Shown here piece by piece: positions 7,001 to 15,021 of a stretch of 18,846 nucleotides of DNA; the stretch's first letter is position 1; the number at the start of each line of letters is the position of its first letter. The stretch is taken from positions 1 through 18,846 of the forward strand of contig CAAGIT010000024.1 of NCBI GenBank assembly GCA_900769995.1. Direction: 5' to 3'. A model generated the notes under the pieces. It was not told where the DNA came from. It did not search any database and saw only the letters and a program-made list of their open reading frames with translations. The position numbers were made by a program, and so were the translations under genes. This DNA comes from an uncultured Oscillospiraceae bacterium. GTDB taxonomy: Bacteria > Bacillota > Clostridia > Oscillospirales > Oscillospiraceae.

Positions 7001-7787
7001 CAATGGCCTCCATTTCTCCCTCCGGCATCTTGCAGAATTTGACATTCACATCATCGTCCGCATCCTCGATCTCGACGGAATGGACACGGCAAAGCTCCAA
7101 TACCGCCAAAAACGTCGCCACGATCTCACTGCGCGAACGACTGCCGCGAAACAGGCTGCGGAATTTTTCCACGCCGCGCATCAGCAGGCGTTTTAACACC
7201 TGTGCCGCTTTTTTTGTCACGGGATACGGCTCTGCGCCGACAATCCCCTGAAAATTCGATACCGGCGGCGGCAATTTACGTTCACTGCGCTCCGCGATCA
7301 TCGCAAACGCGCGCAGGAGGTCTGCCTTGTCGTGCTGATAGCGATAGGTTTGATCCGCTTCGTAGGGTTCGGGCTGCTTTGTGAAGATATTGCAGCCGAT
7401 CTCATTCCGCGGTTCCAAAAAAGCGATCGCCTTTCGAATTTCTTCATGTGCTTCGGCGGCACGGCGTTCCTCCAGGGAGCGGATCAGAAGCTCCATCTCA
7501 CTCATCGCCTCTTCACGCTCGGCCGCGGAAAGAAGCATTTTGGTTTTAATGAGCATCAAATGCGATGCCATGGCGATGAATTCGCTGGCAATTTCCATAT
7601 CCAGCCGCTTCATCTCGTCCAGATATGCCAAATACTGCTCCAAGATCGACGAAATACTGACATCCTGAATCTCTATTTTATTTTTGCTGAGAAGTTGCAA
7701 AATGACGTCAAGCGGTCCGTCAAAATCTGCCGGCAGCGCGTCACCGGAGTGTACAACGCCCGTCAGATGGTATCTTGGTTCTTCCAT
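6981..7787 (-). CDS. scpA: segregation and condensation protein A (kleisin)
   Basis: The kleisin subunit of the SMC-ScpAB condensin, 268 residues. The N-terminal SMC-neck-binding region shows FDGPLDVILQLLSKNKIEI at 22-40 and ASEFIAMASHLMLIKTKMLL at 67-86. The middle is variable and charged, and the C-terminal winged helix (about 185-255) should contact the SMC head. The ATG at 7787 follows GAGGA and a good promoter just upstream (7817-7845), making it the first gene of the scpA-scpB-gerW-dacF-rluB operon. The extra 20 residues before FDGPLD are slightly longer than typical but there is no better start. Confidence 0.95.
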   Translation of the reverse strand: MEEPRYHLTGVVHSGDALPADFDGPLDVILQLLSKNKIEIQDVSISSILEQYLAYLDEMKRLDMEIASEFIAMASHLMLIKTKMLLSAAEREEAMSEMELLIRSLEERRAAEAHEEIRKAIAFLEPRNEIGCNIFTKQPEPYEADQTYRYQHDKADLLRAFAMIAERSERKLPPPVSNFQGIVGAEPYPVTKKAAQVLKRLLMRGVEKFRSLFRGSRSRSEIVATFLAVLELCRVHSVEIEDADDDVNVKFCKMPEGEMEAIDGSNGA

Positions 7788-7816
7788 ACAGTTTCCTCAA
7801 ATGCTTATTCTCAGAT

Positions 7817-7845
7817 ATTATACCATTTCCTCGGCGAAATCGCAA
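7817..7845 (-). promoter_or_regulatory. sigma-A promoter of the scpA operon
   Basis: On the minus strand TTGCGA (7840-7845) is spaced 17 bp from TATAAT (7817-7822). The -10 box is preceded by TGG, giving the extended form TGnTATAAT. Initiation would be near 7810, leaving a leader of about 23 nt to scpA. It sits directly after the ysxC terminator hairpin, which supports a transcription-unit boundary here. Confidence 0.82.
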
Positions 7846-7848
7846 TAC

Positions 7849-7877
7849 AAAATGAGCGTGTTTCCACGCTCATTTTT
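7849..7877 (-). terminator. intrinsic terminator after ysxC
   Basis: Arms AAAATGAGCGTG (7849-7860) and CACGCTCATTTT (7865-7876) form a perfect 12-bp stem; on the minus strand the loop is GAAA, a stable GNRA tetraloop. It begins immediately after the ysxC TAA. The 3' arm supplies the U-run on the minus strand, and the plus strand reads into T7, so it could work in both directions. Confidence 0.88.
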
Positions 7878-8462
7878 TTACTCCGCAGCATGGACGATTG
7901 CCGACACCAGTTCGCCTCTGCCGGTTCCCTTTTCCGCCGAAAAAGGAATCAGTATTGTCTGCTCGTCGAGCTGCAGGGTATCGCGGATGCGCTGCATATT
8001 CGGCTCGATCTCGCTCTTTTTGAGCTTATCGAGCTTGTTCGCAACCACCAAAAACGGTCTGCCGGTGTTGCGGAACAGCTCTGCCATCACGCAGTCGAGC
8101 TTTGTCGGCTCGTGTCGGGCATCGACGATCATCACACCGAGGCTCATTGCCTCCGGACGTGCAAAATAGCTCTCCATCAGCCTGCCCCAACGCTCTTTTT
8201 CCGAATTGGCAACCTGTGCGTAGCCATAGCCCGGAAGATCAACAAAGTATGCCTTGTTATCCACGCGGAAGTAATTGATATGGATGGTTTTGCCCGGTTT
8301 TTGGCCGACACGGGCAAAATTTTTGCGTTGCAGGACACAGTTCAAGACCGAGGATTTGCCGACATTTGACTTGCCGGCAAAGGCGATCTGCGGCAGTCCG
8401 TCCGCAAGAAAATCCTGCGGACGAGCAGCCGATTTCACAAATTCAACTTTTTGTAAATTCAT
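7878..8462 (-). CDS. ysxC: ribosome biogenesis GTPase YsxC/EngB
   Basis: An essential-type TrmE-Era-family GTPase of 194 residues that helps late assembly of the 50S subunit. G1 is GKSNVGKS at 30-37, G3 is DLPGYG at 75-80 and G4 is NKLD at 142-145; the G2 region is PGKTIHINYF. The ATG at 8462 overlaps the lon stop as ATGA, with AGGGGA upstream. Its adjacency to lon after tig-clpX is a conserved Firmicutes arrangement. The gene ends at a strong hairpin. The alternative symbol is engB (yihA in E. coli). Confidence 0.95.
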   Translation of the reverse strand: MNLQKVEFVKSAARPQDFLADGLPQIAFAGKSNVGKSSVLNCVLQRKNFARVGQKPGKTIHINYFRVDNKAYFVDLPGYGYAQVANSEKERWGRLMESYFARPEAMSLGVMIVDARHEPTKLDCVMAELFRNTGRPFLVVANKLDKLKKSEIEPNMQRIRDTLQLDEQTILIPFSAEKGTGRGELVSAIVHAAE

Positions 8463-10882
8463 TGCCGAATCCCCTTGTTCGGTTTTTTCTGTTCCTTTGG
8501 CATGGCAACGGCAGGTTTTGTCGGCAGCACCGGCGCAGCGACCGTTTCCTCCGTCTGCGGCAGGATCAGTGCCGCGTCGATCACGGCATCCGCGTGGGTG
8601 ACAAAGAGGAAATTGAGCGCATTTCGCACCGTCTGGTCGATCTCTGCCAAATCCTTTTCGTTATCCTGCGGAATAATAACGGTCTTAACGCCGTGGCGGA
8701 GCGCCGCCATGGTTTTCTCCTTCAGGCCGCCGATTGCCAATACGCGTCCGCGAATGGAGATCTCGCCTGTCATCGCAATGTCACGGCGCACCGGAGCGCC
8801 GGTCAATGCCGAAACGATCGCCGTGCAAACGGCAATACCCGCAGAGGGGCCATCCTTCGGGACAGCGCCCTCGGGGAAATGGACATGAATATCCTTTGTC
8901 TTATAGAAATCCGTCGGGATGTTCAGCCGTTCCGCACGGCTGCGGATATAGCTCAGCGCCGCCTGCACGGATTCCTTCATCACATCGCCCAGATTTCCGG
9001 TGAGGTTCAGCTTGCCGCTGCCCTCAACCACGTTACATTCGACCTCAAGGGTTTCACCGCCGACAGAAGTCCACGCCAGCCCGGTCACCAAACCGACCGT
9101 ATCGGCAGGTGCAAGCTGGTCGGGCATGATCTTCCTTGGGCCTAAAATGTCCTCCAAATCCGCGCCGCGGACATGGATGCGCTTCACCGTTTCGTCCGAA
9201 ACAAACCGCATCGCGCACTTACGGCACAGCTTTGCCAATTCCCGCTCCAAATTTCTCACACCGGATTCACGGGTATAGCAGCGGATCAATTCGCGGATGG
9301 CATCGTCCGTCAGGCGCACCTGTGTCTTTTTCAGTCCATGCTTTGCAAGCTGCTTCGGGAGCAAGTGCTGCTTGACGATCATCAGCTTTTCCTCATCCGT
9401 GTAGGAGCCCAGCTCAATAACCTCCATGCGGTCGAGCAGCGGACGAGGAATCGTGTCGGTCGTGTTCGCAGTCGTGATGAACATACACTCGCTCAGGTCG
9501 AACGGAACCTCCAGATAATTATCGTGGAAGGTCGAATTTTGCTCACTGTCGAGCACCTCGAGCAGCGCCGCTGAGGGATCGCCGCGATAGTCGCTGCCGA
9601 GCTTATCGATCTCATCGAGCAGGAGCAGCGGATTATTGGAGCCGGACTGCGAAACTGCCGCAATAATTCTGCCGGGCATGGCACCGATATAGGTCTTTCG
9701 GTGACCTCGGATCTCCGCTTCGTCGTGGATACCGCCGAGGGAGATGCGTGCGAGCTTACGGTTCAATGCTCGTGCGACACTCATGGCGATCGACGTCTTG
9801 CCGACACCCGGAGGCCCCACCAAGCAGATGATCTGACCGTGCAGATCGGGCGCAAGCTGCTTCACGGCGAGAAGCTCAAGGATACGCTCCTTGACCTTCT
9901 CCAAGCCGAAATGATCCTCATCGAGGATCCTTCGGGCAGCGTGCACATCGACACGTTCCTTCGTGCCGTGATTCCACGGCAGCTCCAGAACCGCATCGAG
10001 ATAATTTCGGATCACGGAGGCTTCCGAAGAACCGTATGCCTGCTTCGCAAGGCGCTGCAGCTCCTTCTCGAGCTTTTGGGCAACCTCATCGGGCACATGG
10101 AGCTTCTCGATCTTCTCGCGATACTCCTCGATCTCGGCTTCCTCATCGGTTTCGCCAAGCTCACTGCGAATGACCTTCATCTGCTCACGCAGATAATAGT
10201 CGCGCTGACCCTTGTCAATATTCTGCTGCGTTCTGTCCTGCAGCTGGCTTTCCAGACGCAGAATCTCCAGCTCACGCGCCAGCAGCTTATTTGCAAGCTC
10301 CAAGCGGCGCACCGGATGAAGCTGCTGCAAAACGCGCATTTTTTCCGCAAATCCAAAGGTCGCAGCCTGTGCGATCATATCCGCAACCGCACCCGGCTCC
10401 TGCGAAGCAATGATCCGCAGCATCACATCCTGCACAGGGCGCGGTGACAGCTCGACAAATTCGTCAAACAACTGCGCTGCCTGACGCAGAAGGGCCTCAA
10501 TACGCGCCGTACCGTTCGTATATTCCTGATCGGGCAGGCTCTCGACTCTCGCGCAGAGATAGGGCGTTGTTTGAACGCCGCTCACGATTCTGGCACGATA
10601 TTCACCGCGCACCAGGACACGCACGGAGTCACCGGGCATCTTGAGCACCTGATGCACGTGAACGACCGTGCCGACGGTATATAAATCCTCAAACGAGGGG
10701 TCATCCTGCAAAATATCCTTCTGTGTCACGAGGAAAATCCGCTGATCCTTCGACATCGCCTTGTCCAACGCGCGGATGGACTTCTCGCGGCCCACATCAA
10801 AGTGCATCGTTGCCTGCGGAAACACCGTCAGCCCGCGAAGCGCAAGCACCGGAATTCGCTCGGATAAAATGATTTCTTCCAT
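8459..10882 (-). CDS. lon: ATP-dependent Lon protease (LonA)
   Basis: A cytoplasmic AAA+ serine protease of 807 residues that degrades misfolded and regulatory proteins. The LON N-domain covers about 8-205, followed by a coiled-coil linker (DYYLREQMKVIRSELGE near 228-244). Walker A GPPGVGKT is at 356-363 and Walker B LLLLDEID at 419-426. The protease dyad is Ser680 in KDGPSAG and Lys723 in GGLKEKT, almost the same numbering as E. coli Lon. The ATG at 10882 is chosen because AAGGAG lies eight bases upstream and the N-terminus PVLALRGLTVFPQ then matches the family; in-frame codons further upstream run through leader hairpins. The last 30 residues are lysine- and proline-rich and probably disordered. 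The stop overlaps ysxC. Confidence 0.97.
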   Translation of the reverse strand: MEEIILSERIPVLALRGLTVFPQATMHFDVGREKSIRALDKAMSKDQRIFLVTQKDILQDDPSFEDLYTVGTVVHVHQVLKMPGDSVRVLVRGEYRARIVSGVQTTPYLCARVESLPDQEYTNGTARIEALLRQAAQLFDEFVELSPRPVQDVMLRIIASQEPGAVADMIAQAATFGFAEKMRVLQQLHPVRRLELANKLLARELEILRLESQLQDRTQQNIDKGQRDYYLREQMKVIRSELGETDEEAEIEEYREKIEKLHVPDEVAQKLEKELQRLAKQAYGSSEASVIRNYLDAVLELPWNHGTKERVDVHAARRILDEDHFGLEKVKERILELLAVKQLAPDLHGQIICLVGPPGVGKTSIAMSVARALNRKLARISLGGIHDEAEIRGHRKTYIGAMPGRIIAAVSQSGSNNPLLLLDEIDKLGSDYRGDPSAALLEVLDSEQNSTFHDNYLEVPFDLSECMFITTANTTDTIPRPLLDRMEVIELGSYTDEEKLMIVKQHLLPKQLAKHGLKKTQVRLTDDAIRELIRCYTRESGVRNLERELAKLCRKCAMRFVSDETVKRIHVRGADLEDILGPRKIMPDQLAPADTVGLVTGLAWTSVGGETLEVECNVVEGSGKLNLTGNLGDVMKESVQAALSYIRSRAERLNIPTDFYKTKDIHVHFPEGAVPKDGPSAGIAVCTAIVSALTGAPVRRDIAMTGEISIRGRVLAIGGLKEKTMAALRHGVKTVIIPQDNEKDLAEIDQTVRNALNFLFVTHADAVIDAALILPQTEETVAAPVLPTKPAVAMPKEQKKPNKGIRQ

Positions 10883-10947
10883 AGGGTTTCTCCTTCCTGC
10901 GGACAGAAGTCCGCGAGGTGTGCAGCCTAACATTGCGTGAAAGGCTG
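10883..10947 (-). promoter_or_regulatory. structured leader before lon
   Basis: The last part of the 132-bp clpX-lon gap contains two further stems beyond the terminator-like hairpin. GCGGAC/GTCCGC (10899-10904 with 10909-10914, 4-nt loop) lies directly next to the lon ribosome site. CAGCCT/AGGCTG (10923-10928 with 10942-10947) encloses a 13-nt loop. I could not find a convincing sigma-A promoter, a CtsR box or a CIRCE element in the gap. lon may depend on read-through from clpX or on a promoter I cannot recognise. Confidence 0.45.
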
Positions 10948-10984
10948 GGAAAAGACAGAGGGAAGCAACGCCTGCTCCCCTCTG
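10947..10984 (-). terminator. terminator-like hairpin between clpX and lon
   Basis: On the minus strand arm CAGAGGGGAGCA (10973-10984) pairs with TGCTTCCCTCTG (10956-10967), 12 bp with a single G-U pair, around a 5-nt loop. TCTTTT follows directly, a short imperfect U-run. The stem is strong but the tail is weak, so partial termination is likely, lowering lon and ysxC relative to clpX. Confidence 0.65.
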
Positions 10985-11014
10985 CATATACGTTTTGTTA
11001 TACCGCTCCTGCGG

Positions 11015-12235
11015 TTATTTGTGCGTAACGACCGGATCCGTTCCGTTCTCAACGCACTCGCGTGTGATAAGAACCTTCGTAATCGACGGGTCGGATGGGA
11101 TCTCGTACATGACCTTTGTCATGACCCGCTCCAACACCGCACGCAGTCCTCTGGCACCGATTTTGCGGTCGATTGCCTTTTGCGCGATCGCTCCGAGGGC
11201 TTCCGTGTCAAACTCCAACGTCACGTTGTCGATTTCCAGCAGCTTCTTATACTGACGGCAGAGCGCATTCTTCGGTTCGGTCAGAATACGCACCAAATCG
11301 TCCTTCTGCAAGCTGCCCAGGCTCGTGACCACGGGCAATCTGCCGACCAATTCGGGAATAATGCCGAATTTCAGCAGATCATGCGGCTGCACCTGCGAAA
11401 ACAGGCTGCCGACATCGCGCTCCTTGCGGGATTTCAGCTCCGCGCCGAAGCCGAGACTCGAACGGTCAACACGGCGTTCAATGATCTTATCCAGACCGTC
11501 AAAGGCACCGCCGCAGATGAACAGGATGTTTGTCGTATCGATCTGAATGAACTCCTGCTGCGGATGCTTACGACCGCCCTGCGGGGGAACATTGGCAACC
11601 GTGCCCTCGAGGATTTTCAGCAACGCCTGCTGCACACCCTCGCCGGAAACATCGCGGGTAATCGAAGTGTTTTCGCTCTTGCGGGCAATTTTGTCCATCT
11701 CGTCGATATAGATGATGCCGCGTTCTGCCAGCTCAACATCGTAATCCGCCGCCTGCAGCAGACGAAGCAGGATGTTCTCCACGTCCTCGCCGACATAACC
11801 GGCTTCTGTGAGGGTCGTTGCGTCGGCAATCGCAAAAGGCACATTCAGAATCTTAGCCAAGGTCTGAGCAAAGAGGGTCTTGCCGCAGCCCGTCGGGCCA
11901 ATCAGGAGAATATTGCTCTTTTGCAGCTCGACATCGGAGGTATCGCCGAAATAGATGCGTTTATAGTGGTTATACACCGCGACGGACAAGGCGATTTTTG
12001 CCTCCTCCTGTCCGATGATATAGCCGTCCATATACTCTTTGATCTCTCTCGGCGTGGGCATATGTTCCGGTGCCTCAAGCGCCGGCTCCTCCGATTCGTA
12101 CATATCCTCATGCAGCAGCGTACTGCACAGTTCCACACATTCGTTGCAGATATAGACATCCGGACCGGACAGTATCCGTTCCACCTGTCCCTGCGTCTTG
12201 CCGCAGAAGGAACAGCGGATCAATCTTTCAGCCAA
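11015..12235 (-). CDS. clpX: ATP-dependent Clp protease ATP-binding subunit ClpX
   Basis: The AAA+ unfoldase that feeds substrates to ClpP, 406 residues. The zinc-binding domain has Cys8, Cys11, Cys30 and Cys33. Walker A GPTGCGKT is at 113-120 and Walker B IIYIDEM at 174-180. The substrate-gripping GYVG pore loop is at 146-149 and RKH at 222-224. The ClpP-docking tripeptide is LGF at 261-263 in place of the common IGF. The start is TTG at 12235: GAGGAG lies eight bases upstream and the zinc finger requires this N-terminus. It follows clpP by 16 nt, consistent with joint expression. The stop is followed by the hairpin-rich gap before lon. Confidence 0.96.
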   Translation of the reverse strand: MAERLIRCSFCGKTQGQVERILSGPDVYICNECVELCSTLLHEDMYESEEPALEAPEHMPTPREIKEYMDGYIIGQEEAKIALSVAVYNHYKRIYFGDTSDVELQKSNILLIGPTGCGKTLFAQTLAKILNVPFAIADATTLTEAGYVGEDVENILLRLLQAADYDVELAERGIIYIDEMDKIARKSENTSITRDVSGEGVQQALLKILEGTVANVPPQGGRKHPQQEFIQIDTTNILFICGGAFDGLDKIIERRVDRSSLGFGAELKSRKERDVGSLFSQVQPHDLLKFGIIPELVGRLPVVTSLGSLQKDDLVRILTEPKNALCRQYKKLLEIDNVTLEFDTEALGAIAQKAIDRKIGARGLRAVLERVMTKVMYEIPSDPSITKVLITRECVENGTDPVVTHK

Positions 12236-12251
12236 TTTTTCTTCTCCTCTG

Positions 12252-12833
12252 TTATCTCTGATAGATCACTTTGTCAACCAGACCGTATTCCCTTGCCTCC
12301 TCGGCAGTCAGGAAGTGGTCGCGTTCACAGTCGAGGGCGACCTGCTCCACCGGCTTGCCGGTATTGGCGGCAAGGATCTCATTCAGCTTACGCTTGATGT
12401 CCAAAATTCTCTGGGCATGGATTTGAATATCCGTGACCTGACCCTTGGCACCGCCGGAGGGCTGATGGATCATAATCTCCGCATTGGGAAGCGCCAAACG
12501 CTTGCCCTTCGTACCCGACGAGAGCAGGAACGCACCCATCGAGGCCGCCATGCCGATGCAGATGGTGGAAACGTCGCACTTGATATACTGCATCGTGTCA
12601 TAAATCGCCATGCCGGCAGTCACACTGCCGCCGGGGCTGTTAATGTAGAACTGAATATCCTTATCCGGATCCTGCGCTTCCAGATACAGAAGCTGTGCAA
12701 CGATCAGACTGGCGGTCGTGTCGTTGACCTCCTCGGACAGGAAAATAATACGGTCATTCAGCAAACGCGAGAAAATGTCATACGAACGCTCTCCGCGGCT
12801 ACTCTGTTCAACAACATAAGGAATAAAACTCAT
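12252..12833 (-). CDS. clpP: ATP-dependent Clp protease proteolytic subunit ClpP
   Basis: The serine peptidase subunit of ClpXP, 193 residues, assembling into a tetradecameric chamber. The catalytic triad is Ser98 (GMAASMGAFLL), His123 (MIHQPSGG) and Asp172 (CERDHFL). The N-terminal PYVVEQSSRGERSYDIFSRL is the usual mature start with only a four-residue leader. The ATG at 12833 has AAAGGAG seven bases upstream. The tig-clpP gap of 45 bp has no promoter I can recognise, so it is probably co-transcribed with tig. Confidence 0.97.
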   Translation of the reverse strand: MSFIPYVVEQSSRGERSYDIFSRLLNDRIIFLSEEVNDTTASLIVAQLLYLEAQDPDKDIQFYINSPGGSVTAGMAIYDTMQYIKCDVSTICIGMAASMGAFLLSSGTKGKRLALPNAEIMIHQPSGGAKGQVTDIQIHAQRILDIKRKLNEILAANTGKPVEQVALDCERDHFLTAEEAREYGLVDKVIYQR

Positions 12834-12858
12834 GGCAATGCTCCTTTCTCGAAACATT

Positions 12859-12878
12859 TTAACCGTTGCGGAGGTTAA
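12859..12878 (-). other. small intercistronic stem-loop between tig and clpP
   Basis: TTAACC (12859-12864) pairs with GGTTAA (12873-12878) around an 8-nt loop, beginning at the base after the tig stop codon. The stem is short and no U-run follows, so termination is unlikely; it may stabilise an mRNA end or be chance. Confidence 0.35.
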
Positions 12879-14171
12879 TTATTCCTCCGTCTTGGGAGCG
12901 ACAGCAACCGCAGACTCATAAATCAGCTTCGCAGCCTTGCGAACCTGCAGATCGCCGGTCATACCCTTCTTGTCCAAAATCTCCTTGACCTTCTCGATGT
13001 CCATCTGATAGGACTCGGCGAGCTTCTGATATTCTTGCTCGCACTCCTCGTCGGAGACTTCGATCTTCTCTGCGTCGACAACCGCGTCGAGCATGACATT
13101 GGTCTTAACCGCAGTCAGTGCGCCGGGACGGAGGCTGTTCTTGATGGCGTCCATGTTGCCGCCCATCATGTTTGCATATGCCTGCAGGGAAGCGCCCTGT
13201 GCGCGAAGCTCATAGTCCATACGCTCAAGCTGACGCTCGAGCTCTTCTTCTACCATGCTGTCGGGAATCTCAACCGTCATGTTAGCAACTGCCTTTTCCA
13301 CGGCAGCGTTCTCAAATGCACGGTCGATGCCTGCCTGCTTCTTCTCGAGGATGCGCTTTTCCACATCGGCACGCAGCTCGTCCATGGTATCGAACTCGGA
13401 AACATCCTTCACGAACTCATCGTCCTTCTCGGGAACAATGGTTTCCTTGACCTCATGCACCTTGACCTTGAAGACGACCGGAGCACCGGCAAGCTCTTTT
13501 GCATGGTAATCTTCGGGGAAGGTCAGATCAATATCCTTCTCCTCGCCGGCGGACATACCAACGACCTGCTCCTCAAAGCCGGGAATGAAGCTGTGGGAGC
13601 CGAGCTTCAGCTCATACTTCTCGCCCTTGCCGCCGTCAAATGCAACGCCGTCCTTGAAGCCTTCAAAATCGATCACAGCGGTGTCGCCGTCCTGTGCCGC
13701 ACGCTCCACGGAGCTGACGCGGGCAACATTCTGTGCCATACGCTCGATCTCGGCATCGACCTCAGAAGCATCGACAACTGCCTCTGCCTTCTCGACTTCC
13801 AGACCCTTGTACTCGCCGAGGGTAACGACAGGATAGAGGTCGGTTTCGATGGTCAGGGTAACGGTATCGTCATCGGCAATGTCCATATCAGAAACAGACG
13901 GTCTGCCAACGGGCTTGATGTCCTGGGTCAGGACGCAGTTCGTGTAGATTTCAGAGAACATCTCTTCGATCGCATCCTCGAAGAACACGTGCTTGCCATA
14001 CGCAGCCTCGACAACATAACGAGGTGCCTTGCCCTTGCGGAAGCCGGGCATATTGATGTCCTTGCGAACCTTCATGTAGACCTTATTCAGAGACGGCTCA
14101 AGCTCGGAACGGGTGATCTCAACGATCACTTTTGCGCGGGCAGCTTCTTTCTCTACGTTTTTCACATTCAT
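12879..14171 (-). CDS. tig: trigger factor
   Basis: The ribosome-associated chaperone with peptidyl-prolyl isomerase activity, 430 residues. The ribosome-docking signature GFRKGKAP is at 43-50. The FKBP-type domain spans about 160-243 (DGDTAVIDFEGFKDG, then FIPGFEEQVVGM). The remainder forms the helical substrate-binding arms, ending in a short acidic tail. The ATG at 14171 has TAGGAGG eight bases upstream. It is first in the tig-clpP-clpX unit. Codon use is strongly biased, consistent with high expression. Nothing is unusual in domain order. Confidence 0.96.
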   Translation of the reverse strand: MNVKNVEKEAARAKVIVEITRSELEPSLNKVYMKVRKDINMPGFRKGKAPRYVVEAAYGKHVFFEDAIEEMFSEIYTNCVLTQDIKPVGRPSVSDMDIADDDTVTLTIETDLYPVVTLGEYKGLEVEKAEAVVDASEVDAEIERMAQNVARVSSVERAAQDGDTAVIDFEGFKDGVAFDGGKGEKYELKLGSHSFIPGFEEQVVGMSAGEEKDIDLTFPEDYHAKELAGAPVVFKVKVHEVKETIVPEKDDEFVKDVSEFDTMDELRADVEKRILEKKQAGIDRAFENAAVEKAVANMTVEIPDSMVEEELERQLERMDYELRAQGASLQAYANMMGGNMDAIKNSLRPGALTAVKTNVMLDAVVDAEKIEVSDEECEQEYQKLAESYQMDIEKVKEILDKKGMTGDLQVRKAAKLIYESAVAVAPKTEE

Positions 14172-14226
14172 GGTTGTTTCCTCCTAATTGCGCAGTATGC
14201 GTCATTTTTATATAATTAGCCGAGTT

Positions 14227-14255
14227 ATTTTATCAGATAATTCCCGAAAAAACAA
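14227..14255 (-). promoter_or_regulatory. probable promoter of tig-clpP-clpX
   Basis: On the minus strand TTGTTT (14250-14255) is 17 bp from TAAAAT (14227-14232). The -10 matches five of six and the -35 three of six positions. Initiation would fall near 14220, giving a leader of about 50 nt that ends in a strong ribosome site. Confidence 0.6.
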
Positions 14256-14315
14256 GAGTTTTTTTCATTATTCCGTTATTTTTAGAGAATCAGACGGAAT
14301 TTCCCCGCTGGAAAT
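14247..14315 (-). terminator. weak terminator candidates after the metallophosphoesterase gene
   Basis: Two imperfect candidates lie in the 146-bp gap. ATTTCC/GGAAAT (14299-14304 with 14310-14315) starts just after the stop codon but has no U-run. AAAAAAC/GTTTTTT (14247-14253 with 14258-14264) is A-T only and overlaps the tig -35 box. Neither is a convincing intrinsic terminator. Confidence 0.3.
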
Positions 14316-14317
14316 CA

Positions 14318-15007
14318 CTATTTAATACGAATCGGACGGAATTTCAGGAAATCCGCCGAGCAGAGACGGAACTCCACACCGTCCCGGACGCCCTCGATCG
14401 CCAGTTTATGGCTGTCGCTGTGCAGATGTCCGTAGCAGCAGAGCTTGACCTCATATTGCTTCAAAAGCGCCAGAATTTCCGGACACTCATAGCCGTAATA
14501 TCGCGGAGGATAATGCAGGAAGCAGAGCTTTTCACGCTCACCTGCTGCTTTCAGCGAGGCTTCCAGGCGGATCACCTCACGCTTGAACACCTTGTCATTA
14601 TGACTACCCTCAACAGCATCCTCCTCAAAAAACCAGCCCCGCGTGCCGCAAATTGCAATATCCTCATACTCGTAAGCATTGTTGTTGAGGATATACATAT
14701 CAGTAAAGCCGTTTTCTTCGCAAAAGCGATAGAACTTTTTTGCAGTCGTCCACCAATAGTCATGGTTGCCCTTGAGAATGATTTTTCGACCGGGAATGGC
14801 GTTGATAAAGGCGAAATCCTCCCGTGCATGGTTCAAGTCCATCGCCCACGAGAGATCCCCCAACAAAACCGTGGTGTCCTCGGGCTGAATCACAGACAAA
14901 CCCTCGCGTAGCTTTGCGACATAGTTCACCCAAGCACCGCCAAACACGTCCATCGGCTTATCCGCGCCAAAGGAGAGATGCAGATCACCGAGTGCATACA
15001 GTGCCAT
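14318..15007 (-). CDS. calcineurin-like metallophosphoesterase
   Basis: A 229-residue enzyme of the calcineurin-like fold with two metal ions. All five family motifs are visible: GDLHL (Asp8, His10), GDLSWA at 50-55, GNHDYW at 80-85, FLHYPP with His165, and GHLHS at 193-197. There is no signal peptide or membrane segment, so it is cytoplasmic. The ATG at 15007 has AGGTGG upstream; it starts 15 nt after the dipeptidase stop. The family acts on many phosphodiesters and phosphomonoesters, and the substrate cannot be told from sequence. It is last in the lepB-led cluster. Confidence 0.88.
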   Translation of the reverse strand: MALYALGDLHLSFGADKPMDVFGGAWVNYVAKLREGLSVIQPEDTTVLLGDLSWAMDLNHAREDFAFINAIPGRKIILKGNHDYWWTTAKKFYRFCEENGFTDMYILNNNAYEYEDIAICGTRGWFFEEDAVEGSHNDKVFKREVIRLEASLKAAGEREKLCFLHYPPRYYGYECPEILALLKQYEVKLCCYGHLHSDSHKLAIEGVRDGVEFRLCSADFLKFRPIRIK

Positions 15008-15021
15008 ACAGACACCACCTT

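Noticed and set aside
7849..7877. Hairpin after ysxC as a riboswitch or regulatory leader of scpA
   Set aside because: It lies upstream of the scpA promoter and directly after the ysxC stop, so it fits a terminator.
10883..10987. N-terminal extension of lon by 35 codons
   Set aside because: The extension runs through hairpins and lacks a ribosome site. The ATG at 10882 has AAGGAG and gives active-site numbering close to E. coli Lon.
10937..12397. A 486-codon plus-strand open frame opposite clpX and the lon leader
   Set aside because: It spans the clpX-lon gap and the clpP end without any recognisable domain, and clpX on the other strand has every expected motif.
13035..14219. A 394-codon plus-strand open frame opposite tig
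   Set aside because: It mirrors the codon bias of tig, has no family motifs, and the minus-strand gene is certain. Its length comes from strongly biased codons in tig, not from a gene.
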